Origin: an uncultured Mogibacterium sp. | Lineage (GTDB): Bacteria; Bacillota; Clostridia; Peptostreptococcales; Anaerovoracaceae | Length of the DNA stretch: 64,000 nucleotides | Reading direction: 5' to 3' | NCBI RefSeq assembly: GCF_938041965.1 | Contig: NZ_CALISE010000003.1 | Span: 1 to 64,000 of the forward strand | Part shown: positions 35,353-44,362 of the stretch, one piece after another | How positions within the stretch are numbered: position 1 is the first letter of the stretch | Layout: each line of letters opens with the position of its first letter | Translations under genes and position numbers: made by a program | Notes under the pieces: generated by a model | Told to the model about the DNA's origin: nothing | What the model saw: the letters and a program-made list of their open reading frames with translations, nothing else | The model's database searches: none

Positions 35353-37322
35353 TGACATTCTCAATGGCTAGAAAGTTTGCTTTTCAAAATTTGAAGGCAA
35401 ATAGATTGTTGGAAGTTCCATTTGTTTTGTCAGCAGGTATTATGTTGATTCTATTTAATATAATGGCGAGTTTAATCAATAATAATTATGTTCAGACGAG
35501 ACATGATTCTCTTCCTACCGTTATAGCAATGGGAGCAATAGTAGTAGGTATATTTACTTTTATATTCGTAACATATACGACAAACTTTTTGCTAAAAAAA
35601 AGAAATAAAGAGTTTGCTTTATACGCAATACTCGGTTTAGAAAAGAAACATATTCGTAAAATAATCAGCATTGAGTTTTTTGTATTGTTTTCTATGATAG
35701 CAGTTGTCGGTGTTGTTGGTGGGTATATTTTTGGGCAGCTTACTTTTTTAGGACTTAATCGTCTAATGCATGATGTTTCAGGCAGACTTATGGACTTTCC
35801 TTTCAGCATTATTGCTATGCTTTTAAGCTTGGCAATAGTAGCCGTACTATACATGATCACTGTACTTCGTAGCAGTTATAGAATTTATCTATCCACACCA
35901 GTTCAATTGCTTAGTAAACAACACAGTGGAGAGGGAGAGCCTAAATCCAGGTGGCTAATCTCAGTTATAGGGCTAATAACATTATCAGCAGGTTATTATA
36001 TTGCATTGACAACAAAGGGTTCATTGTCATCATTATTGAACTTTTTCATCGCCGCTATCCTGGTTATGATTGCAACTTACCTACTTTACATATCGTTCTC
36101 GATCATTGTTTTGAAGAGACAGAAAAAGAAAAAAAGCTACTTTAAACCTACAAAATTCCTGGGTATCAGTGGTCTTATATACCGTATGAAGAGTAATGCA
36201 GTTTCTCTTGCTAGTATATCAATTATGAGTGTCGGCATTATTATTACTTTATCAGTTACTGCAACAATATACTCAAACATACAGTCTACAGCACAAAATG
36301 TTCTTCCAAGAGATTATCAGATTAATAGTAAAGTGGCTGTTGATGAGAACAATTATAAAGAAGTTGCAAAGTCACTTAAAGAGGAAGTTAATAAAACTGT
36401 AAAAGATGATAAAAAAATTAAAGATGAATATATATCCTACAATATGACAACAGCAATTCTTAAAAAAGGAAATTCCTTTGTAGAATTTACCCCTTATAAA
36501 AATATTGAACCAAGATATATTTTTGTAAATAACTTGGATGGGTATAATGCTCAAACTCACAATAACATTAAACTAAATGATGATGAAGTACTTATTTGTG
36601 CCAATCAGAAACAACTTCTTGGTATGAAGAATCTTAAAATAGGAGATCGCACATTTAAAGTCAAAGAAATTCCTAATATAGCTCCTTCAAATTATGCAGC
36701 TGAAGTATATGTTATCATAGTAAGGGATTTCTCCACTATGAAATATATAAGCAGTTCATTGAAAACAACAAATGTAAACACGCAAAAAAGCGAAAACTCA
36801 ATCATTAACTGTAATGTTAATTGGAATGTTTCAGGACTTTCGAAAAAAGTATATAAAGATGAATTAAGTAAGCTTAAGGAAGGAAAAGATTATTTTGTTT
36901 TATCTAAATCGGAATATTTAGATAAAATATATGAAATTAACGGGGGATTTCTTTTCCTTGGTATCATAATAGGGTTAGTTTTCTTAACTGGAACTATTCT
37001 AGTTATATACTATAAACAAATTAGTGAGGGTTACGAAGATAGGGAAAAATATCAGATAATGAAAAAAATCGGTTTGTCCGATGAACTAATTAAGAAAACA
37101 AGTTCATCGCAAATAGTATGGATGTTTTTTGCCCCGCTCATCGTCGCAGTTATTCATAGTACAATTGCATCGAAGATAGTTTATCAATTACTGGGATTGT
37201 TTGGTGTTAACAGTTTTATACAATATGGTAAATTCTTTGGTATAGTAATTGCGGTATTCTTCATGGTTTACTTCATTATTTTCAAGTTTACATCACGTAC
37301 GTATTATAAAATTGTGCAATGA
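35352..37322 (+). CDS. bceB: BceB-like ABC transporter permease
   Basis: 656 residues with the 1+3+2+1+3 helix layout of BceB: an FtsX-like helix set, a large extracellular domain of about 220 residues between helices 7 and 8 (about 320-535, SKVAVDENNYKEV... to SGLSKKVYKDELSKL), and a final three-helix set. The extracellular domain determines which peptide is recognised. ATGA overlap with bceA gives coupled translation. The module is AT-richer than its neighbours, in line with horizontal transfer. Confidence 0.88.
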   Translation: MTFSMARKFAFQNLKANRLLEVPFVLSAGIMLILFNIMASLINNNYVQTRHDSLPTVIAMGAIVVGIFTFIFVTYTTNFLLKKRNKEFALYAILGLEKKHIRKIISIEFFVLFSMIAVVGVVGGYIFGQLTFLGLNRLMHDVSGRLMDFPFSIIAMLLSLAIVAVLYMITVLRSSYRIYLSTPVQLLSKQHSGEGEPKSRWLISVIGLITLSAGYYIALTTKGSLSSLLNFFIAAILVMIATYLLYISFSIIVLKRQKKKKSYFKPTKFLGISGLIYRMKSNAVSLASISIMSVGIIITLSVTATIYSNIQSTAQNVLPRDYQINSKVAVDENNYKEVAKSLKEEVNKTVKDDKKIKDEYISYNMTTAILKKGNSFVEFTPYKNIEPRYIFVNNLDGYNAQTHNNIKLNDDEVLICANQKQLLGMKNLKIGDRTFKVKEIPNIAPSNYAAEVYVIIVRDFSTMKYISSSLKTTNVNTQKSENSIINCNVNWNVSGLSKKVYKDELSKLKEGKDYFVLSKSEYLDKIYEINGGFLFLGIIIGLVFLTGTILVIYYKQISEGYEDREKYQIMKKIGLSDELIKKTSSSQIVWMFFAPLIVAVIHSTIASKIVYQLLGLFGVNSFIQYGKFFGIVIAVFFMVYFIIFKFTSRTYYKIVQ

Positions 37323-37380
37323 AGTATGTTTTTTATTATTGAGATAAGGGATAAACTTTTGAAATGCAGTAGTACTTATG

Positions 37381-37404
37381 AGCCCCAATATAATGGGGCT
37401 TTTT
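37381..37404 (+). terminator. intrinsic terminator of the Bce module
   Basis: AGCCCC-AATATAAT-GGGGCT followed by TTTTT. Short and GC-rich, a typical rho-independent terminator. Confidence 0.85.
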
Positions 37405-37483
37405 CATTGTTGAAATATCTCTTGATACTAAACTCTTGCTGAATTAAAATATATACATATTTAGAATGATTTAGGAGTAATAA

Positions 37484-38782
37484 ATGAATTACAAGGAGTC
37501 AAGAGTATATCTGGATGAACTTTCCAGATACGGAAGTGTACTTGGCCTGGACAGTATGCGCGAGCTACTCCACAGACTGGGTGATCCACAGGACGAGTTA
37601 AAGTTTATTCATGTCGCTGGCACCAATGGCAAAGGGTCGATTCTCTCGTATCTATCTAGTATCTTAATTCAAGCAGGATATACCACGGGGTGCTACTTCT
37701 CTCCGTGGCTTTTTGAATACGGCGAACAGTTTCAGGTAAATGGTGTTCATATAACAGATGATGAGCTCGCTCGCCATACGACAGAGATAGCCGAAGCGAT
37801 TAGCAGCATGGAGATAGATGGACTAAATTCTCCAACGCTGTTCGAAGCCGAAACGGCTCTAGCGATGGTGTATTTTAAGAGCAGAGGATGCGACTTCGTA
37901 GTGCTAGAGACCGGTCTAGGCGGTAGGGGAGATGCGACGAATGTCGTAAGTACAACTTTGGTTGAAGTTATAACACCTATATCAAAAGACCACATGGCAT
38001 TTCTAGGAGAGACTATTAGGGAGATTGCTGGTGAGAAAGCCGGCATAATCAAGCCGGATACAATAGCAGTAAGTGCTAAGCAGCATGCGGATGCTGAAGA
38101 AGTACTAGCAGCTAAGTGTGATGAACTCGGATCTGAGCTTAGAGTGGTTGATGAGGCTGCTATTGAACCAATCTCATATGGAATAGGAGAACAACGCTTT
38201 AATTACAGCTCATGGAAAGATGTGACCATATCGCTTGCAGGAGTGCACCAGTTCAGTAACGCATCATTAGCGATACTAGCAATAGAGGCATTAAGGGATA
38301 AGGGTTTCATAATACCAGATAAAGCGATATACGATGGACTAAAGGCTGCAAGGTGGTTTGGGCGATTCACTGAGTTAGCAAAGGAACCTACTGTAATCAT
38401 CGACGGCGCACACAACGAAAGTGCGGCAATCGCACTTGAGTCGTCAATATGTCAGTATTTTGGGGATAAGAAGGTAATACTGGTTATTGGTGTATTTAAA
38501 GATAAAGAGTACAATAAGTTACTATCACACCTGGTACCTTTATCAAAGCAGGTTATAACAGTTGAGACGCCAAATAACGATAGAGCAATGCCGGCGCACG
38601 AGCTAAGAGAAAAAGCGCTCGCATACTCGGAGCATGTCGAGGCGGCGGAAAGTATTTGCCAGGGAATGGAAAAAGCGTATGCATACGCTAGTAGGGATGA
38701 TGTGATACTAATATGCGGTTCACTGTCGTTCCTAGGTGATGTAAAAAGGATTGTAGAAAGAAGAGGGACTAACAATGGATAG
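37484..38782 (+). CDS. folC: dihydrofolate/folylpolyglutamate synthase
   Basis: 432 residues. GTNGKGS is the Mur-ligase-type P-loop, TLFEAETALAMVYF and ETGLGGRGDATNV are family motifs, and DGAHNESA marks the C-terminal domain. FolC joins glutamate to dihydropteroate and extends polyglutamate tails. TTAGGAG precedes the ATG. It is first in a five-gene folate operon and overlaps folE by 8 bp. No THF riboswitch is seen ahead of it. Confidence 0.93.
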   Translation: MNYKESRVYLDELSRYGSVLGLDSMRELLHRLGDPQDELKFIHVAGTNGKGSILSYLSSILIQAGYTTGCYFSPWLFEYGEQFQVNGVHITDDELARHTTEIAEAISSMEIDGLNSPTLFEAETALAMVYFKSRGCDFVVLETGLGGRGDATNVVSTTLVEVITPISKDHMAFLGETIREIAGEKAGIIKPDTIAVSAKQHADAEEVLAAKCDELGSELRVVDEAAIEPISYGIGEQRFNYSSWKDVTISLAGVHQFSNASLAILAIEALRDKGFIIPDKAIYDGLKAARWFGRFTELAKEPTVIIDGAHNESAAIALESSICQYFGDKKVILVIGVFKDKEYNKLLSHLVPLSKQVITVETPNNDRAMPAHELREKALAYSEHVEAAESICQGMEKAYAYASRDDVILICGSLSFLGDVKRIVERRGTNNG

Positions 38783-39332
38783 AGATAAAATCATGGAGGG
38801 TGTAAGGCTCATACTCGATGGAATCGGCGAGGATGTCACAAGAGAAGGATTGCTCGAAACACCTGAACGCGTCGCTAAAATGTATGAAGAGCTTGCAGGG
38901 GGATATACCGATTCAGCAAGTACACACCTAGCAAAGCGCTTTGATGTTGAAAATAACGATATAGTGCTAGAGAAAGACATAGAGTTCTATTCCCTATGCG
39001 AGCACCACATGCTACCGTTTTATGGACGCGTAGCTATTGCATATATACCTAATGGCGAGGTAATCGGACTCAGCAAGATGGCGAGGACCGTTGAAGTATT
39101 TGCTAAGAGGCTTCAGCTTCAGGAGAGAATGACAACGCAGATAGCTGATGCATTCATGGAGGAGTTAAATCCAAAGGGTGTTATGGTTATGATTGAGGCT
39201 GAACATATGTGTATGACTATGCGTGGTATCAAGAAACCAGGAACCAAGACAGTTACGGTTATGGCGCGCGGAAGCTTCGAGAACGACGAATGCCTACAAA
39301 ATACATTCTTTAGAATGTTAGAGCATAGGTAG
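38775..39332 (+). CDS. folE: GTP cyclohydrolase I
   Basis: 185 residues. The zinc ligands are in SLCEHHMLPF and EHMCMTMRG, with the substrate segment GLSKMARTVEVFAKRLQLQE. FolE opens GTP to dihydroneopterin triphosphate, the first step of pterin synthesis. The start overlaps the folC stop, so translation is coupled. Confidence 0.95.
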   Translation: MDRDKIMEGVRLILDGIGEDVTREGLLETPERVAKMYEELAGGYTDSASTHLAKRFDVENNDIVLEKDIEFYSLCEHHMLPFYGRVAIAYIPNGEVIGLSKMARTVEVFAKRLQLQERMTTQIADAFMEELNPKGVMVMIEAEHMCMTMRGIKKPGTKTVTVMARGSFENDECLQNTFFRMLEHR

Positions 39333-39340
39333 TAAATTAA

Positions 39341-39901
39341 ATGGCTTATTCTGTAAAAAGTATGAACACGATTGATGTAGCTTTTCCGTATGAGAGAGGG
39401 TTTATAGACCGCTTTAAGGATATTTATCATGACGAACTTTGGCTGATTTGTATGGAAGAGATAGAAGCCGCTGAAAGTGGCAGAATTTACTGTAGGCATG
39501 ATTTTACTCATCTGATGGATGTGGCTCGTATAGCGTATATTCTTTCGGTTGAAGAGGCTTTATGTATACAGAAGGATGTCATCTACGCTGCAGCACTACT
39601 TCACGATATTGGACGAAGTAAGGAGTATACTGATGGTATTCCTCATGACGAAGCGGGCGCTATTATCGCAGAGGAAATTTTAAAGAGGTCATCATACAGC
39701 GAAAAGGAGCGAGAAGCGATAATTACTGCAATTCGTGATCATCGAGGTCATTATGTACCCAAAGAGGCTAGCGGATTAATAGAGAGACTATCATACGTAA
39801 TTAAACGTGCGGATAAGGAGTCGCGTCTATGCTTGAGCTGTGATGCACGTGATACCTGTAAGTGGCCTGATGATAAGAAAAATATGAACATCAAGTACTA
39901 A
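39341..39901 (+). CDS. HD-domain phosphohydrolase in the folate operon
   Basis: 186 residues. The HD metal site is visible as H in HDFTHLMDVARIAYIL, ALLHDIGR, and D in IRDHRGHY. A cysteine cluster (CLSCDARDTC) near the C-terminus may bind metal. It sits between folE and folP with 8 and 53 bp gaps. HD proteins hydrolyse phosphate esters and nucleotides. The step missing between FolE and FolB, removal of phosphates from dihydroneopterin triphosphate, has no other candidate in this operon. That assignment is a hypothesis from context. Confidence 0.82.
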   Translation: MAYSVKSMNTIDVAFPYERGFIDRFKDIYHDELWLICMEEIEAAESGRIYCRHDFTHLMDVARIAYILSVEEALCIQKDVIYAAALLHDIGRSKEYTDGIPHDEAGAIIAEEILKRSSYSEKEREAIITAIRDHRGHYVPKEASGLIERLSYVIKRADKESRLCLSCDARDTCKWPDDKKNMNIKY

Positions 39902-39954
39902 TTGGGTTAATAGTGTAAGTCCACAATAGTTATGTGGAAAGGATAAGGAATAAA

Positions 39955-40767
39955 ATGAAAATTGGAAATAAAAACTTTGATTTAAAAAACGACTGTTACA
40001 TCATGGGAATTCTTAACTTCACTCCCGATTCATTTTCTGACGGAGGCAAGTGGAACGACATGGATAGTGCGCTGCGTCACGTTGAAGAGATGATTCATGA
40101 AGGTGCTGCAATTATTGATATCGGCGGTGAGTCGACTAGACCTGGACACATTCAAATTACGGAGCAGGAAGAGATCGAGAGAATCGTGCCTGTAATAAGA
40201 GCTGTCAAAGAGCGTTTTGATGTTCCGGTATCTATCGATAGTTACAAGGGCTCAGTTGTTCTGGCTGCTCTTGAATGCGGAGCTGATATGGTTAATGATA
40301 TATGGGGATTTAAGTATGATGAGAAGGTAGCTGAGGCAGTAGCAAAGTATGATGTCCCAGTTTGCCTCATGCACAACAGAAATAATACCGAATACACTGA
40401 TTTTGTTAAAGAGTGGCTAGATGATATGCGTGGTTGTATCGATATCGCTAAGGCTCACGGCGTAAGCATGGACAAGATTGTAATGGATCCTGGATTTGGT
40501 TTTGGTAAGAAACCCGAACACAATCTTATAGCTATGCATCACCTAGACAAGATGAAGGAGTTAGAGCTACCGATTCTGCTCGGAACTTCTAGAAAGTCTA
40601 CTCTCGGGCTGATTCTTGACCTTCCTGTTGAAGAGAGAGTTGAGGCAACAGTTGCAACTACTGTTTACGGTGTGGCTAAGGGTGCGTCTATATTTAGAGT
40701 TCATGATGTTAAAGAAAATTACCGTGCGATGAAGACTATGCAGGCAATTCTCAGGGAGCATATCTAG
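39955..40767 (+). CDS. folP: dihydropteroate synthase
   Basis: 270 residues with the pterin-binding TIM-barrel motifs MGILNFTPDSFSDGG, IDIGGESTRPG, DIWGFKYD, MDPGFGFGKKPEHN and GTSRKSTLG. It condenses hydroxymethyl-dihydropterin diphosphate with p-aminobenzoate and is the sulfonamide target. The ATG at 39955 is chosen for GGATAAGGA upstream; a GTG at 39934 is in frame without a site. Confidence 0.94.
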   Translation: MKIGNKNFDLKNDCYIMGILNFTPDSFSDGGKWNDMDSALRHVEEMIHEGAAIIDIGGESTRPGHIQITEQEEIERIVPVIRAVKERFDVPVSIDSYKGSVVLAALECGADMVNDIWGFKYDEKVAEAVAKYDVPVCLMHNRNNTEYTDFVKEWLDDMRGCIDIAKAHGVSMDKIVMDPGFGFGKKPEHNLIAMHHLDKMKELELPILLGTSRKSTLGLILDLPVEERVEATVATTVYGVAKGASIFRVHDVKENYRAMKTMQAILREHI

Positions 40768-40836
40768 GATAGGTTTACAAATACTACTTGCTGACCGATA
40801 ATTTTCAAAGCTTGAACGTACGCGAGGAGACGGAAA

Positions 40837-41655
40837 ATGTACGATGAGATTAAAATAACTGACCTTGAAGTCTTTGCAAATCATGGGGTTTTCCCTGAAG
40901 AGAATACTTTAGGGCAGAAGTTCGTATTTACGATAAAGTTGTATACGGATACTAGACTTGCAGGCATGACAGATGAGATAGAGGATTCGATTAACTATGG
41001 TGATGTAGCATCATTTGTCACCGAATACACTAAAACTCATACCGTGAAGCTTCTTGAAACTGCTGCTGAAGAGTTAGCTGAGGCAATGCTGCTCCGATAT
41101 GATATGGTGAAGGGTGTCTCTGTTGAGATTAAGAAGCCATGGGCTCCGATTGGACTTCCTCTTAGAGAGGCTTCTGTCAAGATTGAGCGCTTCTGGCACA
41201 GTGCTTACATCGCTATCGGATCAAATATGGGCGATAAAGATGCATACCTTGACTTCGGAGTTAAGAGTATAGGAGAAATCGAAGGGTGCAGAGTTAACAA
41301 AGTATCTGAATATATTAAAACAGAGCCTTATGGTGGTGTTGAGCAGGATGATTTCTTAAATGGAGCGCTGCAAGTTGATACGCTACTATATCCTAAAGAG
41401 CTCCTTAGCGAGCTACAGCGAATTGAACTTGAGGCACATCGCGAGAGGAAGGTGCACTGGGGGCCAAGAACACTAGATCTCGATATCATCATGTATGATG
41501 ACTATATAGTGGAGGAAGAGAACCTTACTATTCCTCATATCGAGATGCATAAGCGAGACTTTGTGCTAGTTCCATTAGCTCAGATTGCACCTCATCTCCG
41601 CAATCCTGCACTTAACAAGACAGTAATGCAGCTACTTGAAGAGCTTAAAGGATAA
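40837..41655 (+). CDS. folBK: FolB-FolK fusion: dihydroneopterin aldolase and pyrophosphokinase
   Basis: The first ~120 residues are dihydroneopterin aldolase (ITDLEVFANHGVFPEENTLGQ, INYGDVASFV, LLETAAEELAEAML, IKKPWAPIGLP). The rest is 6-hydroxymethyl-dihydropterin pyrophosphokinase (AYIAIGSNMGDKDAYLD, WGPRTLDLDIIMYDD, IPHIEMHKRDFVLVPL). The fusion channels two consecutive steps. GCGAGGAG precedes the ATG. It ends the operon and is followed by a terminator. Confidence 0.94.
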   Translation: MYDEIKITDLEVFANHGVFPEENTLGQKFVFTIKLYTDTRLAGMTDEIEDSINYGDVASFVTEYTKTHTVKLLETAAEELAEAMLLRYDMVKGVSVEIKKPWAPIGLPLREASVKIERFWHSAYIAIGSNMGDKDAYLDFGVKSIGEIEGCRVNKVSEYIKTEPYGGVEQDDFLNGALQVDTLLYPKELLSELQRIELEAHRERKVHWGPRTLDLDIIMYDDYIVEEENLTIPHIEMHKRDFVLVPLAQIAPHLRNPALNKTVMQLLEELKG

Positions 41656-41690
41656 AAGCTAAGCTAATTAAATATTTTTCACATATTCTA

Positions 41691-41726
41691 AGAAAGTCGG
41701 TGTTATACTCATGGACTTTCTTTTTT
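41691..41726 (+). terminator. intrinsic terminator of the folate operon
   Basis: AGAAAGTC and GACTTTCT form a stem with a 15-nt loop followed by a run of Ts. Confidence 0.75.
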
Positions 41727-41758
41727 ATTTCAATATATTTAAAATATAAGAGAGTATC

Positions 41759-41790
41759 TTGTAACGTTTTAGATTAAGCAGAGTCTTATA
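41759..41790 (+). promoter_or_regulatory. candidate ECF-type autoregulatory promoter
   Basis: TTGTAAC (41759-41765) and GTCT (41783-41786) are separated by 17 bp after AAC, similar to AAC / CGTC-type promoters of ECF sigma factors. The position just ahead of an ECF gene fits autoregulation. Only half of the -10 pattern matches. Confidence 0.35.
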
Positions 41791-41821
41791 TATAGAAACG
41801 CAAATACTAAAGGAGGATATG

Positions 41822-42307
41822 ATGGATTTAGACCAGCTATATCGTGAATATTTCACCTCGGTCTATAGATACATTTTCTCTATGTGTAAAGACTCCTTAC
41901 TTGCCGAAGAGATTACGCAGGAGACGTTCTTTAGAGCGCTCAAAAAACTTGATTCATTCCGCGGAGAAGCGAGTGCCAGGGTGTGGCTTTGTCAAATTGC
42001 TAAGAATATCTATTTCTCTTATCTCAATAAGAATAATCGCCTTTGTGAGTTTAAATTCGATGAATCAGATAACCTTGTGGATGAAAGTGTTGAGAGCGCT
42101 ATCCTAAGCAAGGAACAGTCAGAGGAATTAAGAGCCGCAATCCATGCTTTAGAGGAACCCTATAAAGAAGTTTTTATGCTTAGAGTTTATGCCGACTTAT
42201 CATTTAGTGACATAGGGACACTGTTTGGTAAATCTGATGGATGGGCGCGCGTTACTTACCACAGAGGTCGTTTAAAGATAATGGATAGTTTGGAGGTCTT
42301 AAAATGA
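41822..42307 (+). CDS. ECF-family RNA polymerase sigma factor
   Basis: 161 residues. Region 2 is YREYFTSVYRYIFSMCKDSLLAEEITQETFFRAL...WLCQIAKNIY, and region 4 is LEEPYKEVFMLRVYADLSFSDIGTLFGKSDGWARVTYHRGR. I chose 41822 over the ATG at 41819 because AGGAGG is then 5 nt away. Its stop overlaps the anti-sigma start (ATGA-type), which is standard for the pair. Probable role: envelope stress response. Confidence 0.9.
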   Translation: MDLDQLYREYFTSVYRYIFSMCKDSLLAEEITQETFFRALKKLDSFRGEASARVWLCQIAKNIYFSYLNKNNRLCEFKFDESDNLVDESVESAILSKEQSEELRAAIHALEEPYKEVFMLRVYADLSFSDIGTLFGKSDGWARVTYHRGRLKIMDSLEVLK

Positions 42308-43029
42308 AGATAAGCTGTGACGTGATTAGAGATTTACTGCCTTTATATGTCGAAGATATGCTGTCTAATGATAGCAAGAATATAGTTGATGAACATATAG
42401 AACAATGTGAAAGCTGTAGGGATGAGCTAAAAAAACTATCAGGAGATGAAGTACATAGCTGTGCAGTTAACCAAATTGAAAATAAAAGTATCTATGATTC
42501 CCTTAATAAAATACGGAAGAGGATAAGCTTTAAGATACAGATAACAGTTTTGATTTCGGTAATATTTACATCGATAGTTGCGGTCTTTGCTTGGGATTAC
42601 TACGATAATCATAGGATTTATATGCCATACAAAGAGGCGAAAATAAAGTGGGTAAAAGATAGTATGATAACTAGTGAGAAGTATCGAGACGTTGATCGGG
42701 TAATCTCAACTGACGGAAAAGCACTAATTATAGTTTTGAATCGAACACATAGAACTAGTAACGATAGCAGTTATTCTGACCGAATAATTTGGAAAGGACC
42801 AAATCGAGAATATTCATATGAAGATAAGAATGGTGAAGAAAAGTTAGCTAATATAGAGGAAGTTTATTATATGTCATCATCTGCTTGGAATCGGTATAGG
42901 GAAAGAGAGATTCTCATTTACGATATACCACAAGATAAATTTAATCTTGAAAAATATCAAAAAGAGTTTAATGCTGTTAAGAGCAAATCGAAGCTGATAT
43001 GGACTAAAAGTAATGGGTTTATAGGCTAG
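42304..43029 (+). CDS. zinc-finger anti-sigma factor
   Basis: 241 residues: N-terminal anti-sigma zinc domain with H-x3-C-x2-C (DEHIEQCESCRDEL), one membrane helix (ITVLISVIFTSIVAVFAWDYY) and an extracytoplasmic domain of about 140 residues. It holds the ECF factor of the overlapping upstream gene. The external domain carries no recognised sensor fold. GGAGG precedes the ATG. Confidence 0.85.
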   Translation: MKISCDVIRDLLPLYVEDMLSNDSKNIVDEHIEQCESCRDELKKLSGDEVHSCAVNQIENKSIYDSLNKIRKRISFKIQITVLISVIFTSIVAVFAWDYYDNHRIYMPYKEAKIKWVKDSMITSEKYRDVDRVISTDGKALIIVLNRTHRTSNDSSYSDRIIWKGPNREYSYEDKNGEEKLANIEEVYYMSSSAWNRYREREILIYDIPQDKFNLEKYQKEFNAVKSKSKLIWTKSNGFIG

Positions 43030-43179
43030 TAGTTCATAACATAACAGTTATGATACTTATGTGTATATATCAATTATACAAATGAATCCTCCTATTGTAA
43101 TATCTAGTTGTAAGCAGTGTTTTGTTTTTAACAAGTGCTTATAAATGGATGATTTATGGTAAATGTTGGGGGATTGAGT

Positions 43180-44157
43180 ATGAAAATTTTAGGAATTTCT
43201 CTAGGAACAAAGAACGGTAATAATGACACTATGTGTCGCGTTGCACTTGAAGAGGCAAAGGAGATGGGGTGCGATATAGAGTTTATCCATCTATTTGACT
43301 GGAACATCAAACCATGTACTGGATGTGTCGCTTGTTCAAGAGCTCTCGTAATGGGCAAGGGGATGGTCTGTTCGCAGAAGGACGACTTTGCAGCGCTATA
43401 TGAGAAGATGACCGATTCAGACGGAATACTAGTTGTAGACCCAATATTTGAGTCAGGTGGTACAGGTATGTTCCATAATCTAATGGATAGAATGGGGCCT
43501 GGTCATGATACTGGTTTAATGCTAGGATGTCAGACAAAGATGATGGAACAGGGCAAGGAGCCACTACCAATGAAGTATTTTAAGCAGAGAGCGATTTCAT
43601 TCCTCGGAATCGGCGGATCTGACTGGGCTGTGCGTACTGAGACTGATCACGCAATGCTCGCTATGAGCCCTGGCTGGAAGGTTGTGGATAACGATTACTT
43701 CTCTTGGTCAAAGGATGTTCTCATGCAGGATGACAAGGTTGCTCGCGTGAAGGAAATTGGAAGGAATCTGGTTGAAGCTGCGAAGGACATCGCGGAGAGA
43801 AATCTCATGATTATGGATCCAGAAAACGATAAGCTTGACTATTTCAAGGGACACAAGGGTGCATGTCCTCACTGTCATGGTAACAACTTCTATATCCACC
43901 CAGATACCAACGAAGCTGAATGCGAGCTTTGTGGACTTAAGGGTGAGCTCGTTATGATGGACGGAGCATTACGACTCAAGTTCGATCCAGCTACACTTCA
44001 TCATGCTCACGATATTCTATCTGGAAAAGCATTACATGGTCAGGATATCTTTGAGAACGAAGGTAGACTCATGAACCTGTTTAAGGATGAGACTTTCAAA
44101 GAGAGGAAGACACATTATACAGCAGTTTGTGAGCCAACTCCATCGCCTTCAAAATAA
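43180..44157 (+). CDS. flavodoxin-fold NAD(P)H oxidoreductase with zinc-ribbon insert
   Basis: 325 residues. The N-terminal half is an NADPH-dependent FMN-reductase-like domain (KILGISLGTKNGNNDTMCRVAL; CTGCVACSRALVMGKGMVCSQKDDF, a cysteine-rich loop typical of iron-sulfur flavoproteins; ILVVDPIFESGGTGMFHNLMDR). The C-terminal part carries CPHCHGN...CELCG, a zinc-ribbon. The start at 43180 is chosen for GGGGGA 6 nt upstream. It stands alone. The reducing partner and substrate are unknown. Confidence 0.75.
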   Translation: MKILGISLGTKNGNNDTMCRVALEEAKEMGCDIEFIHLFDWNIKPCTGCVACSRALVMGKGMVCSQKDDFAALYEKMTDSDGILVVDPIFESGGTGMFHNLMDRMGPGHDTGLMLGCQTKMMEQGKEPLPMKYFKQRAISFLGIGGSDWAVRTETDHAMLAMSPGWKVVDNDYFSWSKDVLMQDDKVARVKEIGRNLVEAAKDIAERNLMIMDPENDKLDYFKGHKGACPHCHGNNFYIHPDTNEAECELCGLKGELVMMDGALRLKFDPATLHHAHDILSGKALHGQDIFENEGRLMNLFKDETFKERKTHYTAVCEPTPSPSK

Positions 44158-44206
44158 TAGCTGATAAAGGCGATATGCCAAGCCGTATAACCAACACAAT
44201 ATTCAG

Positions 44207-44240
44207 ATAAGGGTGCCTATGGGTACCCTTATTATTTTTT
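44207..44240 (+). terminator. intrinsic terminator
   Basis: ATAAGGGT and ACCCTTAT pair around GCCTATGGGT-type loop sequence, followed by TATTTTTTT. Confidence 0.75.
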
Positions 44241-44362
44241 TGCATAAACTTCTAAATCTTAATATCAGCTTAAGCATTACAATATAGTAGTGATAGTGTA
44301 TAATTTAGGGACGTGAATTTTGATAATATATATATCTGCATATACAGGAGTAAAAGAGATTA

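Noticed and set aside
37405..37483. THF riboswitch ahead of the folate operon
   Set aside because: The gap is only about 80 nt and shows none of the conserved THF-riboswitch segments.
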